Assembly: GCF_030766935.1 (NCBI RefSeq)
Contig: NZ_JASERL010000017.1
Location: 1-64,000 of the forward strand
Source of the DNA: Streptomyces sp. KL109B
Lineage (GTDB): Bacteria; Actinomycetota; Actinomycetes; Streptomycetales; Streptomycetaceae
Direction of reading: 5' to 3'
Length of the DNA: 64,000 nt
The notes beneath the pieces are model-generated. The model searched no databases, had not been told where the DNA came from, and saw only the letters and a list, made by a program, of their open reading frames with translations. Below, one piece after another: positions 10,129 through 19,160 of this stretch. The number at the start of each line of letters is the position of its first letter. The first letter of the stretch is position 1. Made by a program: the position numbers and the translations under genes.

Positions 10129-11474
10129 GCGCCCTTCGGCAGCTTCACGCGCGTCACCTTCGTCTCGACGCCGCTGTCCACGAGCCGGCCGTCCGCGTCG
10201 AAGGCCTCGGCGCCGTCGGTCATCCCGAAGTCGTTGTCGTTGATGAGGGCGAGTTCGTCGCGGCCCGCGAGCGCGATGCCCTCGATCTTGTCCGGTACGC
10301 CGTCCACCTTGTCCAGGTCCACCACGAGGCGCTTGCCGAGGACCGGGACGCCGCTCGCCGCCGGGTCGGGCAACTGCTCCAGGGACGGGGACATGGCGTC
10401 GTCGTCCCAGCGCCCGCCCAGGATGTCGGCGCCGCGCGTCAGGCGCACCTCCTGAAGGCGGGCCGCCTTGTCGGTGCGCTCCTCCACGAGCAGCCGGTCG
10501 CCGCCGACCGCGACGATGGACGAGATCTTCAGCTCGGAGGGGTCGTCCTCGCCCGGGTCGACCACGTCCACCGGGTCGAAGCGGTACGCGTACTCGGCCG
10601 TGACCGCCTGGCTCTTCGGCGAGAACCGCAGCAGGCGCGTCGTCCGCGAGGCCTCGCCCGCGTCCTCGTCCGGCAGCGACAGCGGACTCTGCACCGCGAG
10701 CACCAGGTCACCGCCCGGCAGTTGGGCCAGTCCCTCGAAGCCCCGATTGACCTTGCGGTGCAGCAGCACGGACGGCAGCGACTCGACGACCGGGTAGTCG
10801 GCGCCCTTCAGGTTCAGGCCCTTCGGCACGTGCCGGGCGAGGACCTGGCCGTCCGCGGACACGTGCACGAGCGAGGGGCCGTACTCGTCGACGAGCCAGA
10901 AGCCGCCGTCCGCCGCCCGCACGATGCCCTCGGTGTCGAGGCCGTTCGGGTCGTACGAGAGCGGGGACTCGGCATCGTAGGAGTACGGCTTCTCGTCGCG
11001 GCCCTCCTGGTTCGACAGGCCGGTGACGGGCTTGCCGGACCGTGTGGTGAGCGGGATCGCGTCCAGGACCTGAACCTTCTCGCCCGCCACGCGGATCTTC
11101 ACGATCGCCGGGTCGAAACCGGGCACCGGGAACGTGCGCCGCTTCGTCCCGTCGACCTTGATCTGGCCGTTCGGGCCGCGGTCGGTCACCGTCCAGAACT
11201 CGCCGTCGCGGCCCGCCGGGAAGAGGTCCGAGCCGATGCCGCCGAGGTCCACGCCCCGGTCGTTGCCGACCGAGTCCGGCAGCAGTGCGTTGGAGAACTC
11301 GCCCAGGGGTATGTCGCCGAGCGTCGCGCTGCCGGTGACCTCGGCCGCGCCGGACCCGGTGGGCGCGCCCGTCGCCGCCGGGGCCGCACCGAGCGCCACG
11401 AGCGCGGCGATCGGCACGCCGGCGGCGACGGCGAGTCCGACGGTGCGGCGCTTGCCGGGAACGAGCGGGGACAT
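10122..11474 (-). CDS. Secreted esterase-like/phytase-like beta-propeller protein
   Basis: A 450-residue exported protein of the family annotated as esterase-like activity of phytase. Residues 1-40 form a classic signal peptide (KRR, then VGLAVAAGVPIAALVALGAAPAATGAP). The mature region carries the family hallmarks DRGPNG (about 95-100), DTEGI and FEGLAQL, and IEGIALAGRDELALINDNDFG near the C-terminus, consistent with a six-bladed propeller with acidic metal-binding loops. The true substrate in this family is poorly defined, so phosphomonoester or ester hydrolysis is only a label. The ATG at 11474 has AGGAGG five bases upstream. It is a single gene; gtgcggctg is repeated at 11502-11510 and 11521-11529 in its upstream region. 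Confidence 0.82.
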   Translation of the reverse strand: MSPLVPGKRRTVGLAVAAGVPIAALVALGAAPAATGAPTGSGAAEVTGSATLGDIPLGEFSNALLPDSVGNDRGVDLGGIGSDLFPAGRDGEFWTVTDRGPNGQIKVDGTKRRTFPVPGFDPAIVKIRVAGEKVQVLDAIPLTTRSGKPVTGLSNQEGRDEKPYSYDAESPLSYDPNGLDTEGIVRAADGGFWLVDEYGPSLVHVSADGQVLARHVPKGLNLKGADYPVVESLPSVLLHRKVNRGFEGLAQLPGGDLVLAVQSPLSLPDEDAGEASRTTRLLRFSPKSQAVTAEYAYRFDPVDVVDPGEDDPSELKISSIVAVGGDRLLVEERTDKAARLQEVRLTRGADILGGRWDDDAMSPSLEQLPDPAASGVPVLGKRLVVDLDKVDGVPDKIEGIALAGRDELALINDNDFGMTDGAEAFDADGRLVDSGVETKVTRVKLPKGAL

Positions 11475-11599
11475 GGAGACCTCCTGCGGCGCGGGAACGG
11501 TGTGCGGCTGTAACGGTGTTGTGCGGCTGAACCGATGTACCGCGCACACGCTCTGCCCCCGCCCCGAACACGGAGTGACGCCAGGGTGAACAGGGCGGC

Positions 11600-12169
11600 T
11601 CAGGAAGGCGACTTGATCTCGACCGGGAACGCCAGCTTCACCGAGAGCCAGGCGTACACCGGCCCGAGCGCGTTCATGGCGACCACGCACAGCCAGGCCG
11701 CCCAGGGATTGCCCGCGTCGTAGCCGAACCCTCCGAAGAACGTCGCGAAGTAGCTCGCGAAACCGAAGAACATGCCGGGAATGAGCGAGAAGAACCGGAC
11801 CCGGCCCGTGTACATCAGTGCGCTGTTCAGGACGAGGATACAGACGGCCCCGAAGGCATTGCGGGCCAACTGGCTCTCGCCGAACGCCGTCCCCGCGTTC
11901 GTCTCCAGGAGCACGATGAGCAGCGCGTACGTCGACCCCACCGGCATCGCGCACCACAGGCGGCGCGCGTTGGCGAGGCTCGGGCCGCCCAGCAGGAACG
12001 TACCCGCCCATGAGATGAAGATCGCCCACGGTGGCAGGTGCAGGGCCGTTCCGCCCACGAAAGCGGTCGTCGCGGCGAGCACCGACGCCACGATCTCGTG
12101 CGGAATCCGGTCCCGTACGACGGGTGTCACCTGGGTCGCCGGGGTCGTCCCGGTCGTCGCCTCGGCCAT
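11600..12169 (-). CDS. DUF1097 family membrane protein
   Basis: A 189-residue integral membrane protein with about five or six hydrophobic segments, such as IVASVLAATTAFVGGTAL, AIFISWAGTFLLGG and FFSLIPGMFFGFASYFATFFGG. The pattern fits the DUF1097 (YcdZ-like) family, whose function is unknown. It begins one base after the stop of the amidohydrolase gene upstream on the same strand, so the two are almost certainly co-translated. This association suggests a transport or accessory role in the nitrogen-compound pathway of this cluster. Confidence 0.75.
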   Translation of the reverse strand: MAEATTGTTPATQVTPVVRDRIPHEIVASVLAATTAFVGGTALHLPPWAIFISWAGTFLLGGPSLANARRLWCAMPVGSTYALLIVLLETNAGTAFGESQLARNAFGAVCILVLNSALMYTGRVRFFSLIPGMFFGFASYFATFFGGFGYDAGNPWAAWLCVVAMNALGPVYAWLSVKLAFPVEIKSPS

Positions 12170-12170
12170 G

Positions 12171-13463
12171 TCACGCCACCTCGCCCGCGATGAGGGAACC
12201 GTCGAGTTCGGCGGAGAACGCCGAACGGGCCACCACCCGCCCCGACTTGACGACCGCCGTGCGCGCGGGCCGGTCCAGGAGCAGCGTGGCGTGGTCCCGG
12301 GTGTCCAGGACCACGAGGTCCGCCACCGCGCCCTCGCGCACCCCGTAGTCCGCGTCCGGGACGCCGATCACGCGCGCGGCGTCGTACGTCACCATGCGCA
12401 GCACGCGACGCAGGTCGGAGGGGCCCGAGAGGTGTGCGACGCGGGCGAGCAGCAGCGCGGTCTCCAGGACGTCGCCGGTGCCGTACGGGGTGAACGCGTT
12501 GCGGATGTTGTTCGTGGCGCAGGCGGTCAGGACGTCCGCGTCCCAGAGTTCGCGCACCGGGGCGAGGCCGCGGCGCGGCGCCGTGTCGTCGCCCCGGCCG
12601 CCCAGGAACAGGTCCGTCGCGGGCAGCGGCACGACCGCCACCCCGGCGGCCGCGAGCGCGGCGAGGGCGGCGCGCCGCTCGGTGGGCGGGCGGCCGCCGA
12701 GCGAGGTGGCGTGGCCGAGGGTGACACGTCCCTGGAGGCCGCGTTCGGCGGTGCGGGAGGCGATGAACTCGGCGAGCGCGAAGCGGGGGTCGGCGGCGTC
12801 GTCGCCGAAGTCCGCGTGCAGATCGGCCGGGACGCCGTACTCCGCCGCGAGGTCGAGGACCAGCTCCACGTGCCGGTGGCAGTCGGCGAGCGAGGCCTCG
12901 TTATACGTACAACCTCCGACGGCGTCGGCGCCCGCGTCGAGCGCCTCGCGCAGCAGCTTCTCCGTGCCGGGCGCCTTGAAGATCCCTTCCTGGGGGAACG
13001 CGACGACCTGGAGGGTCACCAACGCCGCCCACTTCTCGCGCAGTTCGAGCAGGACCTTGAGCCCGGTGAGCCCCGCCACCGGGTCGACGTCCGGGTGGGC
13101 GCGGACCGCCGTCGTCCCGTTGAGCACGCACATCCGGAGCACCTGCTCGGCACGCGCGCGTACTTCGTCATACGTAAAACCCGCCTTGAGCTGGGCGGTG
13201 ATACGGATGGCGTCGGCGAGCGAGCCGGTGCCCTCCGGGCCTTCCTGGGGCAGGCCGTCGAGCAACGCCTTGTCAGGGTGCAGGTGGGCCTCGATGAGAC
13301 CGGGTATGACGACGCGGCCCGCGCAGTCGACGACCTCGGCGCCGATGCCCTCCGGTGGTGCGAGGCCGGGGCCGATGGCCTCGATGCGGCCGCCCCGGAC
13401 GCGGATGTCGGTCGGGTCGGGGGAGTCCTCCACACGCGCATGGCGCAGCAGCAGAGCGGTCAC
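12171..13463 (-). CDS. Cytosine-deaminase-like metal-dependent amidohydrolase
   Basis: A 430-residue amidohydrolase-superfamily enzyme. The N-terminal strand region is followed by IPGLIEAHLHPDK (H-x-H metal site, about residues 52-64). DLHADF holds a further metal ligand, TLGHATSL the next histidine, and the C-terminal VREGAVADLVVLD is the usual composite beta-sandwich. The H-L-H-P-D-K form is typical of the CodA/AtzF-like branch that deaminates or opens nucleobases, isoguanine-like rings or cyclic ureides. The GTG at 13463 has AAGGAG six bases upstream. Its neighbours are an acetamidase, a carbamate kinase, an NCS1 permease and an FdrA operon, so it is the best candidate for the first attack on an imported ring. 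The substrate is not determinable here. Confidence 0.85.
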   Translation of the reverse strand: MTALLLRHARVEDSPDPTDIRVRGGRIEAIGPGLAPPEGIGAEVVDCAGRVVIPGLIEAHLHPDKALLDGLPQEGPEGTGSLADAIRITAQLKAGFTYDEVRARAEQVLRMCVLNGTTAVRAHPDVDPVAGLTGLKVLLELREKWAALVTLQVVAFPQEGIFKAPGTEKLLREALDAGADAVGGCTYNEASLADCHRHVELVLDLAAEYGVPADLHADFGDDAADPRFALAEFIASRTAERGLQGRVTLGHATSLGGRPPTERRAALAALAAAGVAVVPLPATDLFLGGRGDDTAPRRGLAPVRELWDADVLTACATNNIRNAFTPYGTGDVLETALLLARVAHLSGPSDLRRVLRMVTYDAARVIGVPDADYGVREGAVADLVVLDTRDHATLLLDRPARTAVVKSGRVVARSAFSAELDGSLIAGEVA

Positions 13464-13497
13464 GGTGGTTCTCCTTCGGTTGGGGGAGCGTGCCGAC

Positions 13498-13527
13498 GGG
13501 TGCGGGTGCGGGTGCGGGTGCGGGTGT
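13498..13527. repeat. 6-bp simple repeat (gggtgc x5)
   Basis: Five copies of gggtgc, the last as gggtgt, lie just upstream of the amidohydrolase GTG in an 87-base gap within the presumed operon. Confidence 0.8.
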
Positions 13528-13550
13528 GGCTTGTGGGTCCGGAATCTTGG

Positions 13551-14684
13551 TCACGTTCCGGCGGGGAAGTCCGCCTTGCGGATCAGGCAGTGGACGCCCT
13601 TGATCTGGTCGACGACCTGCGAGACCTCGAAGTCGGCAGCCGCGCTCAGATACGCGTACGCCGTGGCCCGGTCCATGCCGGTACGTGCCGTCAGGAAGCC
13701 GAGCGCGGAGCGCACGCACTGGCGCATCGCCTCGTCGAGGTCGGCGTCGAGGCCGAGCGCGATCCAGTGCGTGCGGGTCTCGGCGAACGGCTCCCCGAGC
13801 AGCCCGGTCACCCGGCGCGCCGCCGCACCCCGCACGACGGACAGCTGGAACGTGGCACGCAGCGGTGCCTCAAGGGCGGTCAGTGCCACCTCGCCGTTGC
13901 CCTGGGCGAAGTGCGGATCGCCCGCGTAGAAGCCGGCGCCGTCCGTGCGCACCGGCAGATACAGGGTCGATCCGCACGTCAGGTGTTTGATGTCGAGGTT
14001 GCCGCCGTAGCGGCCCGGCGGCACCGAGCCGAGGGTGTCCGGGCCGTCGGCCGTCACGCCCATGATCCCGACGAACGGGTCGAGCGGGAATCGCGCGCTC
14101 AGCGTCGGCGTACAGCGCAGCACCCCGAACTCGGCGCCGTCGCCGTCGCGTTCCACGGTGCAGAACGTGGAGACGGTGCCCTCCTGGGCGCGCCGCGTGT
14201 CAGGGCCGGTGAACTCGGCGGCCGGGTCCGGGAGTTCGTCGGGGAGGGAGCCGCGCGTGTGGCGGTTGGAGACGATGCCGTAGTGCGTACGCCGGTACAG
14301 GCTCAGCGTGCGCACCGCCAACAGGTCGCCGGGCCTGGCGCCGCGCACCGCGACGGGGCCGGTGACGACGTGTGGGCCGAGCATGCCCTCCGGGCCGCGC
14401 GCGAGGTCCGATGCCGCGATCTCCTGGGCGTCGCGCGGCACTTGCTCGGCCGGAACCCCGTACGAGCCGAAGAACGCGACCGGGTCCCGGCCCTGGTCCG
14501 GCAGGATGCCCTCGTGGGAGACGAGGTCCAGGGTGACCGTGTCTCCGTCGGCGACCTTCAGCACGGGGGCGCTGTCCGCGCGGGGGAGTTCACCCCAGCG
14601 CACGGTGTCGGGCGTGGTGGTGAGGTGGTGGCGGCCGTCCGGAGGCAGGCTGTCGGGGGTGGGGTCGGCGGTGGTCAGCGTCAT
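13551..14684 (-). CDS. Acetamidase/formamidase family protein (second copy)
   Basis: A 377-residue FmdA/AmdA-type amidase, longer than and diverged from the copy at 4165-5187. Family features include the DTVTLDLVSHEG segment (about 48-60), GPVAVRGARPGD, GRYGGNLDIKHLTCGSTLYLPV (about 245-268, the conserved GGN/D region) and GDPHFAQGNGEVA. It should release ammonia from a small linear amide or carbamoyl acid. The ATG at 14684 has GGAGGA six bases upstream. It sits between carbamate kinase (68-base gap) and the deaminase-like amidohydrolase on the same strand, so it likely handles an intermediate of that pathway. Confidence 0.88.
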   Translation of the reverse strand: MTLTTADPTPDSLPPDGRHHLTTTPDTVRWGELPRADSAPVLKVADGDTVTLDLVSHEGILPDQGRDPVAFFGSYGVPAEQVPRDAQEIAASDLARGPEGMLGPHVVTGPVAVRGARPGDLLAVRTLSLYRRTHYGIVSNRHTRGSLPDELPDPAAEFTGPDTRRAQEGTVSTFCTVERDGDGAEFGVLRCTPTLSARFPLDPFVGIMGVTADGPDTLGSVPPGRYGGNLDIKHLTCGSTLYLPVRTDGAGFYAGDPHFAQGNGEVALTALEAPLRATFQLSVVRGAAARRVTGLLGEPFAETRTHWIALGLDADLDEAMRQCVRSALGFLTARTGMDRATAYAYLSAAADFEVSQVVDQIKGVHCLIRKADFPAGT

Positions 14685-14752
14685 GGGTGGTCCTCCGGCC
14701 GTCGTGGGGGAGTGGGCTGCTGAGAGCGTGAAGTGATCTTGCTTCCGGCGTG

Positions 14753-15808
14753 TTAAGGCTCCGAACCCGTCGTGTTTCGGGTCCCGCCGCCCACCCGGGG
14801 ATCCGGCACGACACGTGTCCCGGTCGCGCCGCGCAGCGCGTCGCTCAGGGCGCCCGGCGACGTGATCAGGACCCGGTGCCCGCCGGCTGCCAGGAAGTCC
14901 AGGGCGGCCCGCACCTTCGGGCCCATGCTGCCCTCGGGGAACTGCCCCGCCGCCAGGTGCTCGCGGGCCTGCGTCGCGTCCATGCGGTCGAGGTCGCGGT
15001 GGCGCGGCGTGCCCCAGTCGAGGGCGACCCGCTCCACCCCGGTCGTCACGATCAGTTCGTCCGCGCCGAGCGCCGAGGCGAGCAGCGCGGACGTCGCGTC
15101 CTTGTCGACGACCGCCTCTACACCGCGCAGCGCCCCGTCGGCTCCGCGTGTGACGGGAATGCCGCCGCCCCCGCCCGCCACCACGACGTGCTCGGCGTCC
15201 AACAGGGCGGCGACGGCGCCCAGTTCGACGATCGCGCGCGGCTCCGGCGAGGGGACGAGGCGACGCCAGCCGCGCCCCGCGTCGTCGGCGACCGTCCACC
15301 CGTGCCGGGCGGCGAGCCGCTCCGCCTCCGCGCGCTCGTAGTGGGCGCCGATCGGCTTGGTGGGCCGGGCGAACGCCGGGTCGTCCGGGTCGACGACGGT
15401 GTGCGTGAGCAGCGCCACCGGCCGGGACCCCGGCGGCAGGGCGTCCGACAGTCCGCGTACGAGGATGTAGCCGAGGCTGCCCTGCGAGTCGGCGACACAC
15501 ATGTCGAGGTCGAGCAGCGGGAGTTCGGGGGCCAGTTCGGCCGCGAGGTCGGCGCGCCGCTTGATGAAGCCGACCTGCGGGCCGTTGCCGTGCGTGACGA
15601 CCACGCGGTGTCCCGCGCGGACGAGTTCGGCGACCGGCCGCGCCAACTGCCGGGCGGCGGTGAACTGTTCGGCGATGGTGGCGCGCGGGCCGCCGTTCAG
15701 CAGGGCGTTGCCGCCGATGGCGAGGACCGTGACGGGGGCGGGGGGAGGCGTCACGGTCGCCGGTCGCGCGGCGGAAGCGGCAGGTGGAGGCGCGGTTCCA
15801 GGAGGCAT
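14753..15808 (-). CDS. Carbamate kinase
   Basis: Carbamate kinase converts carbamoyl phosphate plus ADP to ATP, ammonia and CO2. All family motifs are visible: LAIGGNAL near 29-36, VVTHGNGPQVG (70-80), TKPIG, VAGGGGGIPV and VVDKDATSALLA. The 351-residue length exceeds the usual 310 because of an Ala/Pro-rich N-terminus of about 25 residues; the ATG at 15808 has no clear ribosome binding site and a downstream GTG is possible. No arginine deiminase genes lie nearby, so arginine fermentation is unlikely. The fdrA-DUF1116-DUF2877 set at 19161-23213 instead suggests that carbamoyl phosphate arises by transcarbamoylation of a ureide, as for the AllK-type kinase in Escherichia coli. Confidence 0.93.
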   Translation of the reverse strand: MPPGTAPPPAASAARPATVTPPPAPVTVLAIGGNALLNGGPRATIAEQFTAARQLARPVAELVRAGHRVVVTHGNGPQVGFIKRRADLAAELAPELPLLDLDMCVADSQGSLGYILVRGLSDALPPGSRPVALLTHTVVDPDDPAFARPTKPIGAHYERAEAERLAARHGWTVADDAGRGWRRLVPSPEPRAIVELGAVAALLDAEHVVVAGGGGGIPVTRGADGALRGVEAVVDKDATSALLASALGADELIVTTGVERVALDWGTPRHRDLDRMDATQAREHLAAGQFPEGSMGPKVRAALDFLAAGGHRVLITSPGALSDALRGATGTRVVPDPRVGGGTRNTTGSEP

Positions 15809-15885
15809 GCCAGGACGATAGGAACGCCGGACGCGGCGGTCATGGGCAGTCGGTGCCAGCGTGTGTGCGGGGGAGTTGACGCTCG

Positions 15886-15894
15886 CTGACAGTG
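15886..15894. promoter_or_regulatory. Candidate PucR-regulon site, copy 1
   Basis: CTGACAGTG lies in the gap between the divergent carbamate kinase and PucR genes. The same 9-mer is inverted in the permease-fdrA gap at 19072-19080. The match is too short to be significant alone. Confidence 0.25.
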
Positions 15895-16012
15895 CCTCGG
15901 ACGGGCGTCGGTGGTGCCGGTCCTGTGCCCCGTCGTGGTCCGGTGGGTGCGCCCAAGAATCGTATACAACCTTGCGTCACGAGCGTTTACAGCCCCCGGA
16001 AGGGCGCCCATA

Positions 16013-17590
16013 GTGAGCTGCGTGACCCCTGTTCCGCGCACCGTGACGGCGCCCCGTCCCGCAGGGGCCGCGGCCCTGACCGTGGCCCAGGCGCTGGAGC
16101 TGCCCGCGCTCGCGGGCGCCCGCCTGGCGGCAGGGGAGCGGGGCGCGCGCCGCCCGATCCGGGTCGCCAACATCATGGAAGTGCCGGACATCATCCGCTG
16201 GATGCGCGGCGGCGAGTTCCTGCTCACCACCGCCTACGCCGTCCGCGACGACGAGCGCGCGCTCACCGGACTCGTCCCCGAACTCGCCGACCGGGGCCTC
16301 GCCGCCCTCGGTGTGAAGGTGGGCCCCTATCTGCCGCGCCTGCCGGGTCCGATGCTGCGCAGCGCCGACGAACTGGGCTTCCCCATCGTCGAGTTGCCCG
16401 GCGACGTCATGCTCAACGACATCCTCTCCGAGGTCATCGGCACCGTACTCAACCGGCAGGCCCTCAGCCTGGAGCGCTCGCAGGCGCTGCGCGACCGGCT
16501 GTCGCAGGCCGTCCTCGGCGGCGGCTCCTACCGCGAACTCGTCGCGCTGCTCGCCGGGGAGACCGGCTGCCCCGCCGCCATCCGAGGCCCGGACGGCGCG
16601 CTCCTCGCGGCGGCCGGCCACGTGCCCGAGCACGCGCCCGCGTCCGTGACCAGGCCGATCTCGGTCGGCCACCGCAGCGGCGGCGAGGTCGCCCTGTGGG
16701 CCGGGCCCGGCTGCGTACCCGACGAGGAGTGGGCCACCGCAGCGGACCACGTGGCGAGCCTCGCCGGGATGCTCGCCGTGCAGGAACGGGTCCTCGCCGA
16801 ACGCGAACGCCGTTACCGCACCCTGCTGTTGACCGAACTCGTCTCGCATCCGCCGCGCGATCGCGCGGAGTCGGCGCGGCGGGCCGCGGCCCTCGGCTGG
16901 GACCTGGAGAGGCCCCGCGCCGCCGTGGTCGTCGAGGCCGCGGCGGGACCGGAGGGCGGCGGCGTACGCCTCACCGAGGAACGCCTGCTCGCCGCCGCCC
17001 GCACCGCACTCGGCGCGCACACCCCCGCCTGGGGTACCCCCGGAGGGCTGACGGCCCTCGTGGCGTCCGGCGGCGACGAACTGCGCGCCCGGTGCGAGGA
17101 GTTGCGGCGCGCCGTCGCCGCCGCCTGCCCGGGGCGGGTCGTCGCCGTCGCGGCGGGCACCGTCCGCGACGACTTCGCCGAACTGCACCTCAGCCACAGC
17201 GAAGCCCTCAGCGCGCTCGCCCTCGGCCGCGAACTCGAAGGCCCGGCACGGTCGTTCGTGCGGCTGCACGAGGAGAGCGGCGTCTACCGGCTGCTCGACC
17301 AGTTGCCCACCGGTGAGCTCCAGGCGCTCGTCGACGACGCCCTCGGTCCGCTCCTCACCTACGACGCCGGGCACGACGGCAGCCTCGTGCACAGCCTCAC
17401 CGTGTATCTGCGGCGCGACCGCAACGGCGTCGAGGCCGCCGAGGAACTCCACGTGCACTACAACACGCTGCGCTACCGCCTCAAGCAGATCGAACGGCTC
17501 ACCGGCGCACCCGACAAGGATCCGATGCGCCGGCTCCAGACCGAACTCGCGGTCCACGCGCACCGGTTGCTCAGCGCGCGCGCTCGCTGA
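16013..17590 (+). CDS. PucR-family transcriptional regulator
   Basis: A 525-residue regulator. The N-terminus is a purine-catabolism PucR domain (VANIMEVPDIIRWMRGGEFLL, about 45-66, and LGVKVGPYLP). A central GAF-like and GGDEF-like region follows, and the C-terminus carries the PucR helix-turn-helix AAEELHVHYNTLRYRLKQIE (about 478-498). Family members control purine, allantoin, hydantoin or amino acid catabolism. The GTG at 16013 is chosen because GGAAGGG lies a short distance upstream. It is divergent from carbamate kinase and its 3' end overlaps the convergent permease gene by 20 bases, placing it in the centre of the cluster, which it probably controls. Confidence 0.9.
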   Translation: MSCVTPVPRTVTAPRPAGAAALTVAQALELPALAGARLAAGERGARRPIRVANIMEVPDIIRWMRGGEFLLTTAYAVRDDERALTGLVPELADRGLAALGVKVGPYLPRLPGPMLRSADELGFPIVELPGDVMLNDILSEVIGTVLNRQALSLERSQALRDRLSQAVLGGGSYRELVALLAGETGCPAAIRGPDGALLAAAGHVPEHAPASVTRPISVGHRSGGEVALWAGPGCVPDEEWATAADHVASLAGMLAVQERVLAERERRYRTLLLTELVSHPPRDRAESARRAAALGWDLERPRAAVVVEAAAGPEGGGVRLTEERLLAAARTALGAHTPAWGTPGGLTALVASGGDELRARCEELRRAVAAACPGRVVAVAAGTVRDDFAELHLSHSEALSALALGRELEGPARSFVRLHEESGVYRLLDQLPTGELQALVDDALGPLLTYDAGHDGSLVHSLTVYLRRDRNGVEAAEELHVHYNTLRYRLKQIERLTGAPDKDPMRRLQTELAVHAHRLLSARAR

Positions 17591-18977
17591 GCGCCGCCGC
17601 GGGCCCGCCGACCGCTGTGGCGGCGGCCGGACCCCGGCGACGTAGCCGCCGCGCGGAGAACAGCAGATACAGCACCGCGCCCGTCAGCGGCAGCACGTGC
17701 CACAACTCGTCGCCCAGGACGAATCCGAGTACGAGATTGATGGCGAGGCCGACCGAGAACGCCGCCACCGCACGCCAGTTGACCGCCGCCACGGCGGCCT
17801 CCGACAGGTCGTAACTCCCGCGCCGTACAAGGAAGTAGTCGGCGAGCAGGATGCCCGGGATGAGGGGGATGGCGTAGCCGAGATAGCCGAGGTACGTGAG
17901 GAACGCGTCGAGGATTCCGGCGGAGAGACCGTAGTACGCGAGGCCGCAGGCGAGCAGGCCCGCGACGGCGTTCACCGCGATGCGCGGCACGTCGAAAGCG
18001 GACCGCCCGGCCAGCGACGCCGCGTACATGTTGTTCACCTCGTGCGGAAAACCCTGCACGAAGATGGCGACGGTGGCGAGCGCGCCCACCCCGACGACGG
18101 CGAACGCCGCGCCCATGTCGGACTCGCCGACCCCGAGGCCGAGCAGGATGCCGAGCAGGTTGAAGCCGAGGTTGCCGACGATGAACTCGGCGATCGTCGT
18201 CGTCCACACGACTGTGTCGCTGCGCGCGAAGCGGGTGATGTCCGGGGTGACGGTCGCGCCCGTCATCCACTTGTTGACGCCGAGCGCGAACAGGCCGAGC
18301 GCCGTCGCCTCCCCGGCCCGCACCGGGTCGCTGCCCACGACGGCGCCGAGCCCGCCCGCGTGCCGGACCGTCGCCACGACCGCGACCAGTACGGTCACCA
18401 GCATCAGCGGCACACTGACCCGGCCCACCCACGTAAGCCCCTTGCCGAAGCCGACGATCGACACCGCCGTGTACGCGGCGCTGAGCACGACGCAGTAGCC
18501 GAGGCCCAGCCACGGGTGGTCGCCGCCCGGCAGCACCCCGGCCGTGATGCCCGTGCTGTAGCCGACGAACCCGGCCGACAGCAGCGCGATCACGAACGAC
18601 GGGATCCGGCTGCCACCCCGCCCGAACGCCGCCCGCAGCCCGAGCGCCGTCGTGATCCCCTCCCGGCGCCCGATCAGCCCGCACAGGATCGACACCGCGC
18701 TGACGACGACCGACGAGCCGAGCGCGATCAACAACGCCGTCCAGAACGGGAAGAAGAGCCCGAGCGACATCCCGTACAGCAGATCCGTCGCCGAGACCGT
18801 GAACCCCATCCGCACCAACATGATGGAGAGCGTCGGGCGCGAACTGCCGGGCGGCAGCCGCTCGTCGGCGAAGTCCTCGGTCGCGGCGGCGGCGCGGTGG
18901 GCGCGGGTCGGTGGGGTGTGGGCGGGTGCGGTGCGAGGCGGTGGGGTGTGAGGCGGTGGGGTGTGGGGGTCGGTCAT
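17571..18977 (-). CDS. NCS1-family nucleobase/ureide permease (CodB-like)
   Basis: A 468-residue transporter with about 12 transmembrane helices. The CodB-like start of the core is visible (FTVSATDLLYGMSLGLFFPFWTA-like, about residues 58-80), as are LLSAGFVGYSTG, FALGVNKWMTGATVTPDITRFAR and GFPHEVNNMYAASLAGR. NCS1 members take up cytosine, uracil, allantoin, hydantoin or thiamine by symport. Residues 3-35 form an unusual His/Pro/Thr-rich tail (HTPPPHTPPPRTAPAHTPP) produced by a GTGGG-type repeat in the DNA. The ATG at 18977 follows AAAGGTG. Divergent from fdrA and convergent with the PucR gene, it is the likely entry step for the pathway substrate. Confidence 0.88.
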   Translation of the reverse strand: MTDPHTPPPHTPPPRTAPAHTPPTRAHRAAAATEDFADERLPPGSSRPTLSIMLVRMGFTVSATDLLYGMSLGLFFPFWTALLIALGSSVVVSAVSILCGLIGRREGITTALGLRAAFGRGGSRIPSFVIALLSAGFVGYSTGITAGVLPGGDHPWLGLGYCVVLSAAYTAVSIVGFGKGLTWVGRVSVPLMLVTVLVAVVATVRHAGGLGAVVGSDPVRAGEATALGLFALGVNKWMTGATVTPDITRFARSDTVVWTTTIAEFIVGNLGFNLLGILLGLGVGESDMGAAFAVVGVGALATVAIFVQGFPHEVNNMYAASLAGRSAFDVPRIAVNAVAGLLACGLAYYGLSAGILDAFLTYLGYLGYAIPLIPGILLADYFLVRRGSYDLSEAAVAAVNWRAVAAFSVGLAINLVLGFVLGDELWHVLPLTGAVLYLLFSARRLRRRGPAAATAVGGPAAALSERAR

Positions 18978-19071
18978 GGGGGACACCTTTCGAATGCGTC
19001 TACGTCGACGGGGGTGGCCGGTGTGGTTGCGGGTGTCCCCGACCATGCTGGTGCGCGCCCGCGCCGCCGGT

Positions 19072-19080
19072 CACTGTCAG
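19072..19080. promoter_or_regulatory. Candidate PucR-regulon site, copy 2
   Basis: CACTGTCAG, the inverse of the 9-mer at 15886-15894, lies between the divergent permease and fdrA genes, 81 bases before the fdrA start. Tentative only. Confidence 0.25.
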
Positions 19081-19160
19081 TCGCTGCCGGTGATCCACAC
19101 CCGCGCGCTGGCACCGCTCGCCGAAGACCACGGCCGGGAGGCGGCCGTAGCGTCGATGGC

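Noticed and set aside
13164..13180. Further copy of the catacgtaaaa motif seen upstream of the exporter
   Set aside because: It lies inside the amidohydrolase coding region, the match is short, and there is no phased array; coincidence.
11772..14723. 983-codon plus-strand frame antisense to DUF1097, amidohydrolase and acetamidase genes
   Set aside because: It covers three real leftward genes, has repeated R/G/V/E runs and no domain; a codon-bias shadow.
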